From an uncultured Muribaculaceae bacterium (GTDB taxonomy: Bacteria; Bacteroidota; Bacteroidia; Bacteroidales; Muribaculaceae): a stretch of DNA of 64,000 nt. Shown piece after piece: positions 16,833 through 24,704 of the stretch (positions are counted from its first letter, which is position 1; each line of letters opens with the position of its first letter). A program made the translations under genes and the position numbers. The stretch lies in the NCBI GenBank assembly GCA_910585275.1, contig CAJUCW010000009.1:57983-121982 (forward strand), given 5' to 3'. The notes beneath the pieces are model-generated. The model was given only the letters and a program-made list of their open reading frames with translations. It was not told where the DNA came from and made no database searches.

Positions 16833-17915
16833 ATGAAAGTCGCGATTATCGGCACGGTGGGCGTGCCTGCAAATTATGGCGGGTTCGAGACGCTCGTGGA
16901 GCAGCTCGTGCGCCATAACCACAATGAAGACCTTCAATATGCGGTCTATTGCAGTAAGAAATCATACAATGATGAACGATGGGTTTATCATGGAGCGAAA
17001 ACCGAATATATCGGTCTTAATGCGAACGGCATGCAGAGCATCCCTTATGACATTGTTTCCCTTGTAAAGGCATCAAGGAGAAGCGATGTCGTTTTAGTTT
17101 TGGGCGTTTCCGGATGCGCATTCCTTCCGGTGTTCCGTATGTTCTCGAAGAAGAAACTGATTATCAATATCGACGGGCTGGAACATCGCCGCGACAAATG
17201 GAACAAGTGGGTGCGCCGTTTCTTGAAATTTTCTGAGAAACAGGCTGTGAAGTATGGTGATATAATTGTGACAGACAACAAGGGTATCACGGATTATGTG
17301 ATGGAGGAGTATAGCAAACCTTCGGAACTCATAGCATATGGCGGTGACCATGTCTTGACGGAAGTTGACGATGCGTTGACAGAAAAAGTTCTGAAGGATT
17401 ACGGAATCGAGAAAGATGGTTATGGACTTGCCATCTGTCGAATCGAGCCGGAAAATAATGTGCATCTGATTCTTGAGGCTTTCGAGAAGGCTCAAAAGAA
17501 GCTGGTGTTTATCGGCAACTGGCAGAAAAGCGAATATGGCAGAGCACTTGCCGAGAAATATAAGGATTCGGAGTATGTGAAAATCACTCCCGCAGTGTAT
17601 GACCTTAACGTCCTCAATGTAATCCGCAGCAACTGTTCGGTTTATTTGCATGGACATAGCGCCGGTGGCACAAATCCTTCGTTGGTGGAAGCCATGTTCT
17701 TTGCCAAACCCTTGATTGCTTTCGACTGCGTGTATAATCGTGAGTCAACTGAGAATAAGGCAGCTTATTTCAAGAATGTGGAAGAACTTGTAGCAATCCT
17801 TGATGCTCCCGCTGAATTATACGCCAACGGCAGCGACATGCTTGAAATAGCGCAACGCCGTTACACGTGGCAGACCATCGCCCGCCAATATGAAACCCTC
17901 TATTCCCGCGATTGA
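16833..17915 (+). CDS. DUF1972 glycosyltransferase (rhamnosyltransferase-like)
   Basis: A 360-residue GT-B protein that opens with IIGTVGVPANYGGFETLVEQ, the hallmark of DUF1972 enzymes often annotated as rhamnosyltransferases. The nucleotide-sugar half has LAICRIEPENNVHLILEAF and GGTNPSLVEAMFF. Known family roles include adding rhamnose or glucose to a lipid-linked acceptor. It is more GC-rich than the 5-16 kb run and stands alone, so it may belong to the conserved part of the locus with the rml genes. Its last residues, LYSRD, run directly into a ugd-like tail remnant. Confidence 0.86.
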   Translation: MKVAIIGTVGVPANYGGFETLVEQLVRHNHNEDLQYAVYCSKKSYNDERWVYHGAKTEYIGLNANGMQSIPYDIVSLVKASRRSDVVLVLGVSGCAFLPVFRMFSKKKLIINIDGLEHRRDKWNKWVRRFLKFSEKQAVKYGDIIVTDNKGITDYVMEEYSKPSELIAYGGDHVLTEVDDALTEKVLKDYGIEKDGYGLAICRIEPENNVHLILEAFEKAQKKLVFIGNWQKSEYGRALAEKYKDSEYVKITPAVYDLNVLNVIRSNCSVYLHGHSAGGTNPSLVEAMFFAKPLIAFDCVYNRESTENKAAYFKNVEELVAILDAPAELYANGSDMLEIAQRRYTWQTIARQYETLYSRD

Positions 17916-17952
17916 CCGCGTCTATACCCGCGACATCTTCTCCCGCGATTGA
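17914..17952 (+). pseudogene. Remnant of a ugd 3' end
   Basis: In a frame offset from the glycosyltransferase, these bases read DRVYTRDIFSRD and a stop, nearly the same as the [12 protein letters not shown] end of the ugd at 4.9 kb. The codons differ, so it is a diverged rather than recent copy. It suggests that a ugd gene once ended here and was replaced or moved. Confidence 0.7.
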
Positions 17953-18005
17953 CGCGCGTTGTCCGTTTTCCGTTGTCCGGGCTGATGAATAAGATACACA
18001 CAGAC

Positions 18006-18056
18006 TGTCCCGCTGTCCCACTGTCCTGCCACCCGGGACAGTGGGACAGCGGGACA
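18006..18056. repeat. Long perfect hairpin (21-bp stem)
   Basis: TGTCCCGCTGTCCCACTG and onward (18006-18026) is perfectly complementary to 18036-18056, with a 9-base loop. No T-tract follows on either strand, so it is not a standard intrinsic terminator. The arms are themselves made of TGTCCC(G/A) units, like a short tandem repeat turned back on itself. It lies in a 578-base gene-free stretch (17953-18530). Confidence 0.85.
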
Positions 18057-18145
18057 CCTGACAGTCAACCAAAATCTGCGATACTCAGTAATCTCGAGAT
18101 TCTCGTGATTATAAAGATAATCCGTATAATCGCTGTGTAGTCATC

Positions 18146-18440
18146 GTTCAGTTACCGTACCTTCGGGTGCGGTCGTGCCCTCTTCCTCCATTTTCATGTT
18201 AATTGAAAAAAGATTATGCATTAAGCATAATGCATTAATTGAAAATTTTGGACCACCTTGTATTTTATTTTGGACCGGCTTTATTCCTTGTCTGTAAATT
18301 AGCAAGTTATATAAACAGAGCGGTCCAATTTTATCAATCTTTCCTAAGCCTGACAACGAACAACGGACAACGGAAAGCGGACAACTGACAACGGAAAGCG
18401 GACAACGGACAATGGAAAATCCTCTGGATCTCTGGCCTAA
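18146..18440. repeat. Gene-free stretch with several repeat families
   Basis: From left to right: a structured GGTAACTGAAC element on the minus strand (18146-18179) that recurs at 44.8 kb, family C TGCATTAAGCATAATGCA (about 18213-18235), family B GACAACGGAAAGCGG units (about 18352-18415), and a single family A unit CTCTGGCCTAAAAA (about 18430-18441). No credible coding sequence is present. Confidence 0.65.
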
Positions 18441-18477
18441 AAAGTAAGCGTCCAAGTGTGAATTAGGCAAAAAAATC

Positions 18478-18508
18478 TAACTTTGCTACAAAAAAAATGC
18501 TAACTTTG
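18478..18508 (+). promoter_or_regulatory. Two TAACTTTG -7 elements
   Basis: TAACTTTG occurs at 18478-18485 and again at 18501-18508, each fitting the Bacteroidetes -7 box TAnnTTTG, 22-45 bases before the next start. No good -33 box is evident for either. Confidence 0.45.
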
Positions 18509-18530
18509 CAATTGTAGATAGTGACCGTAA

Positions 18531-18968
18531 ATGACATTGAACCTGACACCATATACAGTCCGATTATGGATAATTCCAATCCTTATGGGATTTGTGTGGA
18601 TTGCTTCGTTCTTGGTCAGCTTCTTTTACGATTACAACGGTATGCCTCAATGGTCTCAGATTTTCATACGGTTAGTATCGGCTTTCAATATCATCCTATT
18701 CTTCGAGTTGCTGCTGATGTATTGGGACATCAAATTGTCGCTTAAGTATTTCGACCTCAAATCAGACCATGCGTTCAGCGCGCAATGTAGAACAATCCCG
18801 TTTATGGTTTTTGCGCTATCGCTCGCATGTTTAACCTTACGATTCCCCGAATGGCTGTGGCTGTTTGTCTTAATACTGTTCTGCGCAAAGGTCTCGATGC
18901 ACCATGTCGTTGTCTATATCGACAATAACAAGCGTCCGATTGAGTATGATAGCCCGCAACAGATATGA
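18531..18968 (+). CDS. Unknown four-helix membrane protein
   Basis: A 145-residue protein with four hydrophobic segments (about residues 12-32, 43-64, 88-102, 106-122) and a short polar tail (YIDNNKRPIEYDSPQQI). I do not recognise a family. The ATG at 18531 follows two -7-like boxes. It is 70 bases upstream of another membrane-anchored unknown on the same strand, and the two may act together. Base use is intermediate between the AT-rich capsule genes and the rml genes. Confidence 0.7.
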   Translation: MTLNLTPYTVRLWIIPILMGFVWIASFLVSFFYDYNGMPQWSQIFIRLVSAFNIILFFELLLMYWDIKLSLKYFDLKSDHAFSAQCRTIPFMVFALSLACLTLRFPEWLWLFVLILFCAKVSMHHVVVYIDNNKRPIEYDSPQQI

Positions 18969-19038
18969 CGCTCAAATGTTATAATATTATCCGGGAGATA
19001 AACGTTTATAAACAAACGATGTTAAGTTAAAGCAAATC

Positions 19039-19734
19039 ATGATAACAGCAAACATACTGTTCTGGGTGGGTGTCGTCATCCTTTCCATCATATTCCTGAT
19101 ATGGTGCTTGGGAATAGTGCGTACCAATCATGACGCTTACTCTGACATCGACGTGGCATGCGCCGGCAGTGTCGATAATTCTTACCCCAAGTCTGTCAAG
19201 GTCAAAATTCCAACTGACCCTATGACTGACAACAAAAATGTACCCGACGCTGTCAAATCTACCCTTAGACGTTACATCGTCAAAGGAAACTCAATGCAGT
19301 ATGCCGACATCCACACCGATGATATCGTATATGTGGCTCCGGTCTCCGCTACAGATTTCAAGCTCCCCGCAATTACGTTGCTGTCATTCACTCCCAAAAC
19401 GCCTGGAAATGCATGTCACAAGATTCGACGCACATGGCAGATAGTCGATGCCGATATCTCACCTGAGGATTTCAAGTCAAATGTGCTGAACATCTTGTGC
19501 TCAGAAAAGTTCGCCGAACTACGTCAGGAGATAGGGGACCGGTGCCCGTCTGACTCCGAATTGGTTGATATTGCTTTGGCCAGCCTAAGTCGTTACCAAG
19601 ACGCACATCCGGACTTGAGAGAGAATATTCTAATCTCGACTACATTCCGCACAGAGCGTAACCGCCTGGAATTCTCCGTACACCCTGTTTCTGCAATTGC
19701 GGGCATCGTCGCTTATGTCACGCGCCGCCGTTAA
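19039..19734 (+). CDS. Membrane-anchored protein with an S24/LexA-like core
   Basis: A 231-residue protein with one N-terminal transmembrane segment (about residues 5-27) and a soluble domain. RRYIVKGNSMQYADIHTDDI (78-97) closely resembles the GxSM...GDIV motif around the nucleophile serine of S24/S26 peptidases; Ser85 would be the nucleophile. A partner lysine at the usual distance could be Lys120 or Lys128. It could be a processing peptidase or an inactive relative. The C-terminal half (about 140-231) is helical and unrecognised. It is paired with the membrane protein gene 70 bases upstream. Confidence 0.7.
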   Translation: MITANILFWVGVVILSIIFLIWCLGIVRTNHDAYSDIDVACAGSVDNSYPKSVKVKIPTDPMTDNKNVPDAVKSTLRRYIVKGNSMQYADIHTDDIVYVAPVSATDFKLPAITLLSFTPKTPGNACHKIRRTWQIVDADISPEDFKSNVLNILCSEKFAELRQEIGDRCPSDSELVDIALASLSRYQDAHPDLRENILISTTFRTERNRLEFSVHPVSAIAGIVAYVTRRR

Positions 19735-19998
19735 CAACCCCAAAGGGTAAAGTTATGGAGCTGCGCGTGTCCAATTTCATCAATCTTCCCTTGTCTGTTG
19801 TAAGACTAACGACTAACAGACTAATGACTTATTCCTCTGGGACTCTGGGCTAAAAAACAAATATACATAACAACAGAATGTCATAAAAAACATAATTGTC
19901 TCTTTTGTTTTTATGTTTTTTGTATCCTTCTAATCCTCCGGGATTATGGTATATCCGACAACGGAAAACGACAACCGAAAACTTAAAACCCAAAATAT

Positions 19999-20904
19999 AT
20001 GAAAGGAATTGTTCTTGCCGGCGGGTCCGGCACCCGTCTTTACCCCATCACCAAGGGGGTGAGCAAGCAGCTCCTCCCGGTGTATGACAAGCCGATGGTC
20101 TATTACCCCATATCGACGCTCATGCTCGCGGGTATCCGCGACATTCTCCTTATCTCTACGCCGCAGGACCTTCCCGGCTTTAAAAGGCTTCTCGGCGACG
20201 GTTCCGACTATGGCATTAACCTGCAGTATGCCGAACAGCCCTCGCCCGACGGCCTTGCGCAGGCCTTCATAATCGGCAAGGAATTCATCGGCGACGACTC
20301 CGCGTGTCTCGTGCTCGGCGACAACATTTTCCATGGCGCGGGTTTCTCGGGGGTATTGAAGGAGGCCGTGAAGACCGCCGAAGAGGAGTCGAAGGCCACC
20401 GTGTTCGGTTACTGGGTCAACGACCCGGAACGCTACGGAGTGGCGGAGTTCGACAAGGAGGGGAACTGTCTCTCCATCGAGGAGAAACCGGAGCATCCGA
20501 AGAGCAACTATGCAGTTGTCGGACTCTATTTCTATCCCAACAAGGTTGTGAATGTGGCTGCCAATATCAAGCCATCCGCCCGTGGGGAACTTGAGATTAC
20601 AACCGTAAACCAGGAATTCCTCAAAGACGGCGAACTGAAGGTGCAGACGCTTCCGAGGGGTTTCGCATGGCTTGACACCGGCACGCACGACTCGCTCGCG
20701 GAGGCCTCGATTTATGTGGAGGTGCTCGAAAAACGCCAGGGCCTCAAGATTGCCTGCCTCGAAGGCATCGCGTACCGCCAGGGTTGGATTTCGAAGGAAA
20801 GGATGGTGGAAATCGCTAAGCCGATGCTCAAGAACCAGTACGGCCAATACCTCCTTAAAGTGGTGGAGGAAGTGGAACGCACCGGCGACAAGAACCTCGA
20901 CTAA
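19999..20904 (+). CDS. rmlA: Glucose-1-phosphate thymidylyltransferase
   Basis: First enzyme of dTDP-L-rhamnose synthesis; it joins glucose-1-phosphate and dTTP. The nucleotidyltransferase motif [20 protein letters not shown] (residues 3-22), YDKPMVYYP and VLGDNIFHG are all present, and 301 residues is the usual length. The gene is GC-rich and begins a broken run rmlA-(GxxExxY)-rmlC-rmlD-rmlB, interrupted by repeats rather than tightly packed. Confidence 0.97.
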   Translation: MKGIVLAGGSGTRLYPITKGVSKQLLPVYDKPMVYYPISTLMLAGIRDILLISTPQDLPGFKRLLGDGSDYGINLQYAEQPSPDGLAQAFIIGKEFIGDDSACLVLGDNIFHGAGFSGVLKEAVKTAEEESKATVFGYWVNDPERYGVAEFDKEGNCLSIEEKPEHPKSNYAVVGLYFYPNKVVNVAANIKPSARGELEITTVNQEFLKDGELKVQTLPRGFAWLDTGTHDSLAEASIYVEVLEKRQGLKIACLEGIAYRQGWISKERMVEIAKPMLKNQYGQYLLKVVEEVERTGDKNLD

Positions 20905-20964
20905 TTTTAGACCAGAGTCCCATAGGACGAGAGTTTTTTAGACCAGAGTCCCATAGGACGAGAG
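20905..20964 (-). repeat. Family A repeat, two inverted copies
   Basis: TTTAGACCAGAGTCCCATAG followed by GACGAGAG occurs twice, 20906-20933 and 20937-20964. Read on the minus strand it is CTATGGGACTCTGGTCTAAA, the same word as the plus-strand array at 21.4-21.7 kb. Together they flank the GxxExxY gene in opposite orientation. Confidence 0.85.
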
Positions 20965-21073
20965 GGGTAACGATTTTAATGTTATAATTTGTAGATTTAA
21001 CGTCAAGGCAAATGTTTCTCGGATAAAATATGGTATATTGGTTGTCGTTTTATTTTTAATAGCTGCCAGGTTA

Positions 21074-21442
21074 ATGAAAAGTATTATTGACAAAATATAT
21101 GAATGTGCCTATGAGATCAGGAAAAATCTTGGTCCGGGATATCTTGAGAATGTATATAAAAATGCTTTATGTCATGAATTAAGACTTAACGGTCTTAATT
21201 TTGACACGGAGTTCCCGATTAATGTTATGTACAAGGGTTGTCTTGTAGGGGAGTATCGAGCTGATATTGTGGTTGAGAACCGTATTATTATTGAGCTTAA
21301 AGCCGTATCAAGCATAATGCCGGCACATGAGGCCCAACTTGTAAATTATCTTACCGCGTTGAATATTGAAGACGGAATATTGATTAATTTTGGAGATAAT
21401 TACGCGTTCCGGCATAAAACTCGTACCTATAAGCGAAAATAA
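21074..21442 (+). CDS. GxxExxY protein (PD-(D/E)XK nuclease fold)
   Basis: A 122-residue protein with the naming motif GPGYLENVY near residue 22 and a nuclease-fold core YRADIVVENRIIIELKA (D...E-x-K pattern). The family is common in Bacteroidetes and its role is unknown. The ATG at 21074 is chosen over a TTG at 21038 because family similarity starts at KSIIDKIYECAYEIRKNLG. The gene splits rmlA from rmlC and is flanked by family A repeats in opposite orientation, which suggests it was inserted. Confidence 0.88.
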   Translation: MKSIIDKIYECAYEIRKNLGPGYLENVYKNALCHELRLNGLNFDTEFPINVMYKGCLVGEYRADIVVENRIIIELKAVSSIMPAHEAQLVNYLTALNIEDGILINFGDNYAFRHKTRTYKRK

Positions 21443-21448
21443 TTAAAA

Positions 21449-21667
21449 CTCTGGTTCTATGGTCCTATGGTCAAAAAAATTATGGTTCTCTGGAACTATG
21501 GTCAAAAAAATTATGGTTCTCTGGTTCTATGGTCTAAAAAATTATAGTTCTATGGTCCTATGGTCAAAATAAATTATGGTTCTCTGGTTCTATGGTCTAA
21601 AAAATTATAGTTCTCTGGTTCTATGGTCTAAAAAATTATAGTTCTATGGTCCTATGGTCAAAAAAAT
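21449..21667 (+). repeat. Tandem array of seven 31-32-base family A units
   Basis: Seven adjacent units of the form (A/G)GTTCTCTGGTTCTATGGTC followed by (T)AAAAAATTAT fill the gap before rmlC. Unit sequences alternate between two variants (TCTCTGGTTCTATGG and TCTATGGTCCTATGG). There are no unique spacers, so it is not a CRISPR. The last unit ends 9 bases before the rmlC start. Confidence 0.9.
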
Positions 21668-21676
21668 AAAGAGCAT

Positions 21677-22228
21677 ATGAATGTTATCAAGACAGATATA
21701 GAAGGGGTGGTGATCATCGAGCCCCGTATTTTTAAGGACGCGCGCGGATATTTCTTCGAGAGTTTCTCGAAGCGTGAGTTCGACGAGAAAGTGTGTAAGG
21801 TGGAATTCGTGCAGGACAATGAGTCGTGCTCCACGCGCGGCGTGATGCGCGGGCTCCATTTCCAGCGTCCCCCTTATTCGCAGGCGAAGCTCGTTCGCTG
21901 CGTTCGCGGCGCCGTGCTCGACGTGGCGGTGGATCTCCGCAAGGGTTCGCCCACCTACGGCAAACACGTGGCCGTGGAACTTTCGGAAGAGAACCACCGA
22001 CAGTTCTTCATCCCGCAGGGGTTCGCCCACGGCTTCGCGGTGCTTTCGGACACCGCTGTGTTCCAATATAAGTGCGACAACTATTACCATCCGGAAGCCG
22101 ACGGCGGCATCTCCATCCTCGACGGTTCGCTGGGCATCGACTGGCGCATCGACCCCGCCGACGCCATCCTCTCCGACAAGGACAAGAACCACCCCCTCCT
22201 CGCCGACTTCGACTCACCGTTTGAATAA
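21677..22228 (+). CDS. rmlC: dTDP-4-dehydrorhamnose 3,5-epimerase
   Basis: Third enzyme of dTDP-rhamnose synthesis. It is a 183-residue cupin with the family opening PRIFKDARGYFFESFS, the catalytic histidine in RGLHFQRPP and the tyrosine region VFQYKCDNYY. Length is typical. Translation starts just after a seven-unit tandem repeat, so the leader RNA of this gene is highly repetitive. Confidence 0.97.
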   Translation: MNVIKTDIEGVVIIEPRIFKDARGYFFESFSKREFDEKVCKVEFVQDNESCSTRGVMRGLHFQRPPYSQAKLVRCVRGAVLDVAVDLRKGSPTYGKHVAVELSEENHRQFFIPQGFAHGFAVLSDTAVFQYKCDNYYHPEADGGISILDGSLGIDWRIDPADAILSDKDKNHPLLADFDSPFE

Positions 22229-22330
22229 TGCATAATGCACAATCCATAATGCATAATCTTTTGCGTGTGCATTATGTCCTGCCAGCCTTATCTCATATTT
22301 AAGAAATTATGCATTATGCATTTATAATTT
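22228..22330. repeat. Family C ATGCATAATG repeats between rmlC and rmlD
   Basis: TAATGCATAATGCAC with close variants at 22226-22260 and TTATGCATTATGCATTTATA at 22308-22327. The palindromic core TGCATAATGCA allows pairing between the copies. The same family flanks rmlD and rmlB at 23.2 and 23.4 kb. Confidence 0.75.
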
Positions 22331-22343
22331 TGAATTGATAGAA

Positions 22344-23243
22344 ATGAACATACTTGTGACAGGGGCCAACGGGCAGCTCGGCAACTGCCTGCGCATTGCC
22401 TCCAAAGACTCCAAAGACAATTATACCTTCACCGACATAGCGGACGCCGTCGTTGACGGCACCCCGGTTTCCCGCCTCGACATCACCGATGCGGAGGCCG
22501 TGAAGAAAGCGGTGAAGGACAACGATATAAACGTGATAGTGAACTGCGCCGCCTACACAAACGTTGATAAGGCGGAGGACGACGCCGAGTACGCCGAACT
22601 CCTCAACGCCACGGCCGTGCGCAACCTCGCCGAGGCGGTCAAGGATAACGGGGGGACGCTCTTCCATGTCTCCACGGACTATGTCTTCGGCAAGGAACCC
22701 TACAACGTACCATGTCGCGAAGACCAGAAGGGCACCCCGACGGGCGTGTATGGGCTCACCAAGCTCCACGGTGAGCAGGCGATTGCCGCCAGCGGCGTCA
22801 AGGCGTTGATATTCCGCACCGCCTGGCTCTATTCCGAGTTCGGAAAGAACTTCGTGAAGACCATGCTCTCGCTCACCTCTACAAGGCCGGAGCTGAACGT
22901 GGTGTTCGACCAGACGGGCACGCCGACCTACGCGCAGGACCTCGCCGACGCGCTCTTCGACATCATCGAAAACCGTCGCTTCGAAGGTAACGAAGGGATT
23001 TACCATTATTCGAACGAAGGGGTATGCTCGTGGTACGACTTCACGAAGATGATAGCCGAAATGGCCGGGAACAACGCCTGCGACATCCGTCCGTGCCACT
23101 CCGACGAGTTCCCGTCCCCGGTGAAACGCCCGTCGTATTCCGTACTCGACAAAACCAAGTTCAAGCAGACGTTCGGCCTCCGCGTCCCCTACTGGACAGA
23201 ATCACTCCGGAAGTGCATTTCGAATTTAATGCATAATGCATAA
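22344..23243 (+). CDS. rmlD: dTDP-4-dehydrorhamnose reductase
   Basis: Last enzyme of dTDP-rhamnose synthesis, an NAD(P)H-dependent short-chain dehydrogenase. The nucleotide site GANGQLGNCL is at the N-terminus and the catalytic YGLTKLHGE carries the Y-x-x-x-K pair; STDYVF precedes it. The ATG at 22344 (MNILVTGANG) is chosen over a TTG three codons upstream because the beta strand starts there. It is 299 residues long, normal for the family. Confidence 0.96.
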   Translation: MNILVTGANGQLGNCLRIASKDSKDNYTFTDIADAVVDGTPVSRLDITDAEAVKKAVKDNDINVIVNCAAYTNVDKAEDDAEYAELLNATAVRNLAEAVKDNGGTLFHVSTDYVFGKEPYNVPCREDQKGTPTGVYGLTKLHGEQAIAASGVKALIFRTAWLYSEFGKNFVKTMLSLTSTRPELNVVFDQTGTPTYAQDLADALFDIIENRRFEGNEGIYHYSNEGVCSWYDFTKMIAEMAGNNACDIRPCHSDEFPSPVKRPSYSVLDKTKFKQTFGLRVPYWTESLRKCISNLMHNA

Positions 23244-23410
23244 TTCATAATGCATAATCATGATGGACGGAAGAATCGGATAATATCACTAAATTTTCCG
23301 GTTCGATTCAATAATTAAAGACTGTAGAGAATTAATCAGATTATTAACGGCCATAGTCAGATCCACATTCAGGAAATGATTATGCATTATGCATTGTGCA
23401 TTATGAATTA
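23229..23410. repeat. Family C repeats around the rmlD end and rmlB start
   Basis: TAATGCATAATGCATAATTC begins at about 23228, and GATTATGCATTATGCATTG with further copies lies at about 23379-23407. The rmlB start codon lies within the second copy. Confidence 0.7.
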
Positions 23411-24542
23411 TAAGAAGAATATATTGATCACCGGCGGAGCCGGATTCATCGGTTCCCATGTTGTCAGACTTTTTGTCAACAAGTATCCCGACTACCATAT
23501 CGTCAACCTCGACAAGCTGACGTATGCCGGCAACCTCGCAAACCTCAAGGACATCGAGAATCGTCCCAACTACACTTTCGTCAAGGCCGACATTGCCGAC
23601 CTCGAGGAGATGCGACGCATCATCCGCGAACATCAGATAACCGGCATCATCCATCTGGCCGCCGAGAGCCACGTTGACCGCTCCATCAAAGACCCCTTCA
23701 CTTTCGCACGTACCAACGTGATGGGCACCCTGGCCCTCCTGCAGGCCGCAAAGGAATACTGGGAGTCGCTGCCCGAGAAATACGAAGGGAAGCTCTTCTA
23801 CCATATCTCGACCGACGAGGTGTATGGCGCGCTCGAACTCACCGACCCCGAAGGGATAGAATCCCCCTTCACCACGGCGGCCTCTTCCGAACACCACCAC
23901 GCCTACGGCAAGGAATTCTTCCTTGAGACCACCAAATACAACCCCCATTCCCCATATTCGGCCTCGAAGGCTTCGAGCGACCACTTCGTGCGCGCATACC
24001 ACGACACCTACGGCATGCCGACGCTCGTGACCAACTGCTCCAACAACTACGGTCCCTACCAGTTCCCCGAAAAACTGATACCTCTCTTCATCAACAACAT
24101 ACGCCACCGCAAGCCTCTGCCCGTCTATGGCAAGGGTGAGAACGTGCGCGACTGGCTCTTCGTGGAAGACCACGCCCGCGCCATCGACACCATCTTCCAC
24201 AACGGCAAGGTCGCTGAGACCTACAACATCGGCGGCTTCAACGAATGGAAGAACATCGACATAATCCGCGTGGTGATCAAGACGGTTGACCGCCTCCTCG
24301 GCAACCCCGAAGGCTACAGCGACGAGCTGATAACCTACGTCACCGACCGCCTCGGCCACGACATGCGCTACGCCATCGACTCCCGCAAGCTCCAGCGCGA
24401 GCTCGGCTGGGAACCGAGCCTGCAGTTCGAGGAAGGCATCGAAAAGACCGTCCGCTGGTATCTCGACAACCAGGAATGGATGGACAACATTACCTCCGGC
24501 GACTACGAACGCTACTACGGCGACATGTACAAGAACCGGTAA
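23403..24542 (+). CDS. rmlB: dTDP-glucose 4,6-dehydratase
   Basis: Second enzyme of dTDP-rhamnose synthesis. It has the extended SDR fold with ITGGAGFIGSHVVRLF, the catalytic threonine-aspartate-glutamate in STDEVYGAL, and YSASKASSDHF with the Y-x-x-x-K pair. It is 379 residues long. The ATG at 23403 is the most likely start; upstream in-frame ATG and TTG codons come from an ATGCATTATG repeat (family C), which itself supplies the bases just before and including the start codon. Confidence 0.95.
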   Translation: MNYKKNILITGGAGFIGSHVVRLFVNKYPDYHIVNLDKLTYAGNLANLKDIENRPNYTFVKADIADLEEMRRIIREHQITGIIHLAAESHVDRSIKDPFTFARTNVMGTLALLQAAKEYWESLPEKYEGKLFYHISTDEVYGALELTDPEGIESPFTTAASSEHHHAYGKEFFLETTKYNPHSPYSASKASSDHFVRAYHDTYGMPTLVTNCSNNYGPYQFPEKLIPLFINNIRHRKPLPVYGKGENVRDWLFVEDHARAIDTIFHNGKVAETYNIGGFNEWKNIDIIRVVIKTVDRLLGNPEGYSDELITYVTDRLGHDMRYAIDSRKLQRELGWEPSLQFEEGIEKTVRWYLDNQEWMDNITSGDYERYYGDMYKNR

Positions 24543-24704
24543 GGGTGAGTCAGACCAGTCAGACAGGTCGGACACGTCCGACTGGTCCGACTGATTAGAC
24601 TTCACAACCCATAAAACCATATCGTCAGGAATTTGTTTACACTTTGCAGGGATGCATGTCCCGGCAAAGTGTAAACTATATTATAACCTATAAATCTTAA
24701 CGCT
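24543..24704. repeat. GTCCGACTG repeats and an inverted repeat after rmlB
   Basis: Short (G)TC(A/C)GAC units fill about 24547-24598. Then GTTTACACTTTGCAGGGA (24635-24652) pairs with 24659-24676 with one mismatch around a TGCATG loop. The hairpin may end rml transcription or act as an operator for the next gene, whose start is 28 bases on. No T-tract follows. Confidence 0.6.

Noticed and set aside
18190..18470. 109-residue minus-strand ORF in the repeat stretch
   Set aside because: It is translated through families A, B and C; only a short acidic tail looks protein-like and there is no support for it.
19930..20847. 305-residue minus-strand ORF opposite rmlA
   Set aside because: rmlA is unambiguous on the plus strand, and the antisense sequence is only codon-bias shadow.
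21449..21667. CRISPR-like array
   Set aside because: Units are directly adjacent 31-32-base tandem copies with no unique spacers and no cas genes nearby.
23289..24620. 443-residue minus-strand ORF opposite rmlB
   Set aside because: It is a shadow of the GC-rich rmlB frame, with no family motifs; its N-terminus reads through the GTCCGAC repeat.
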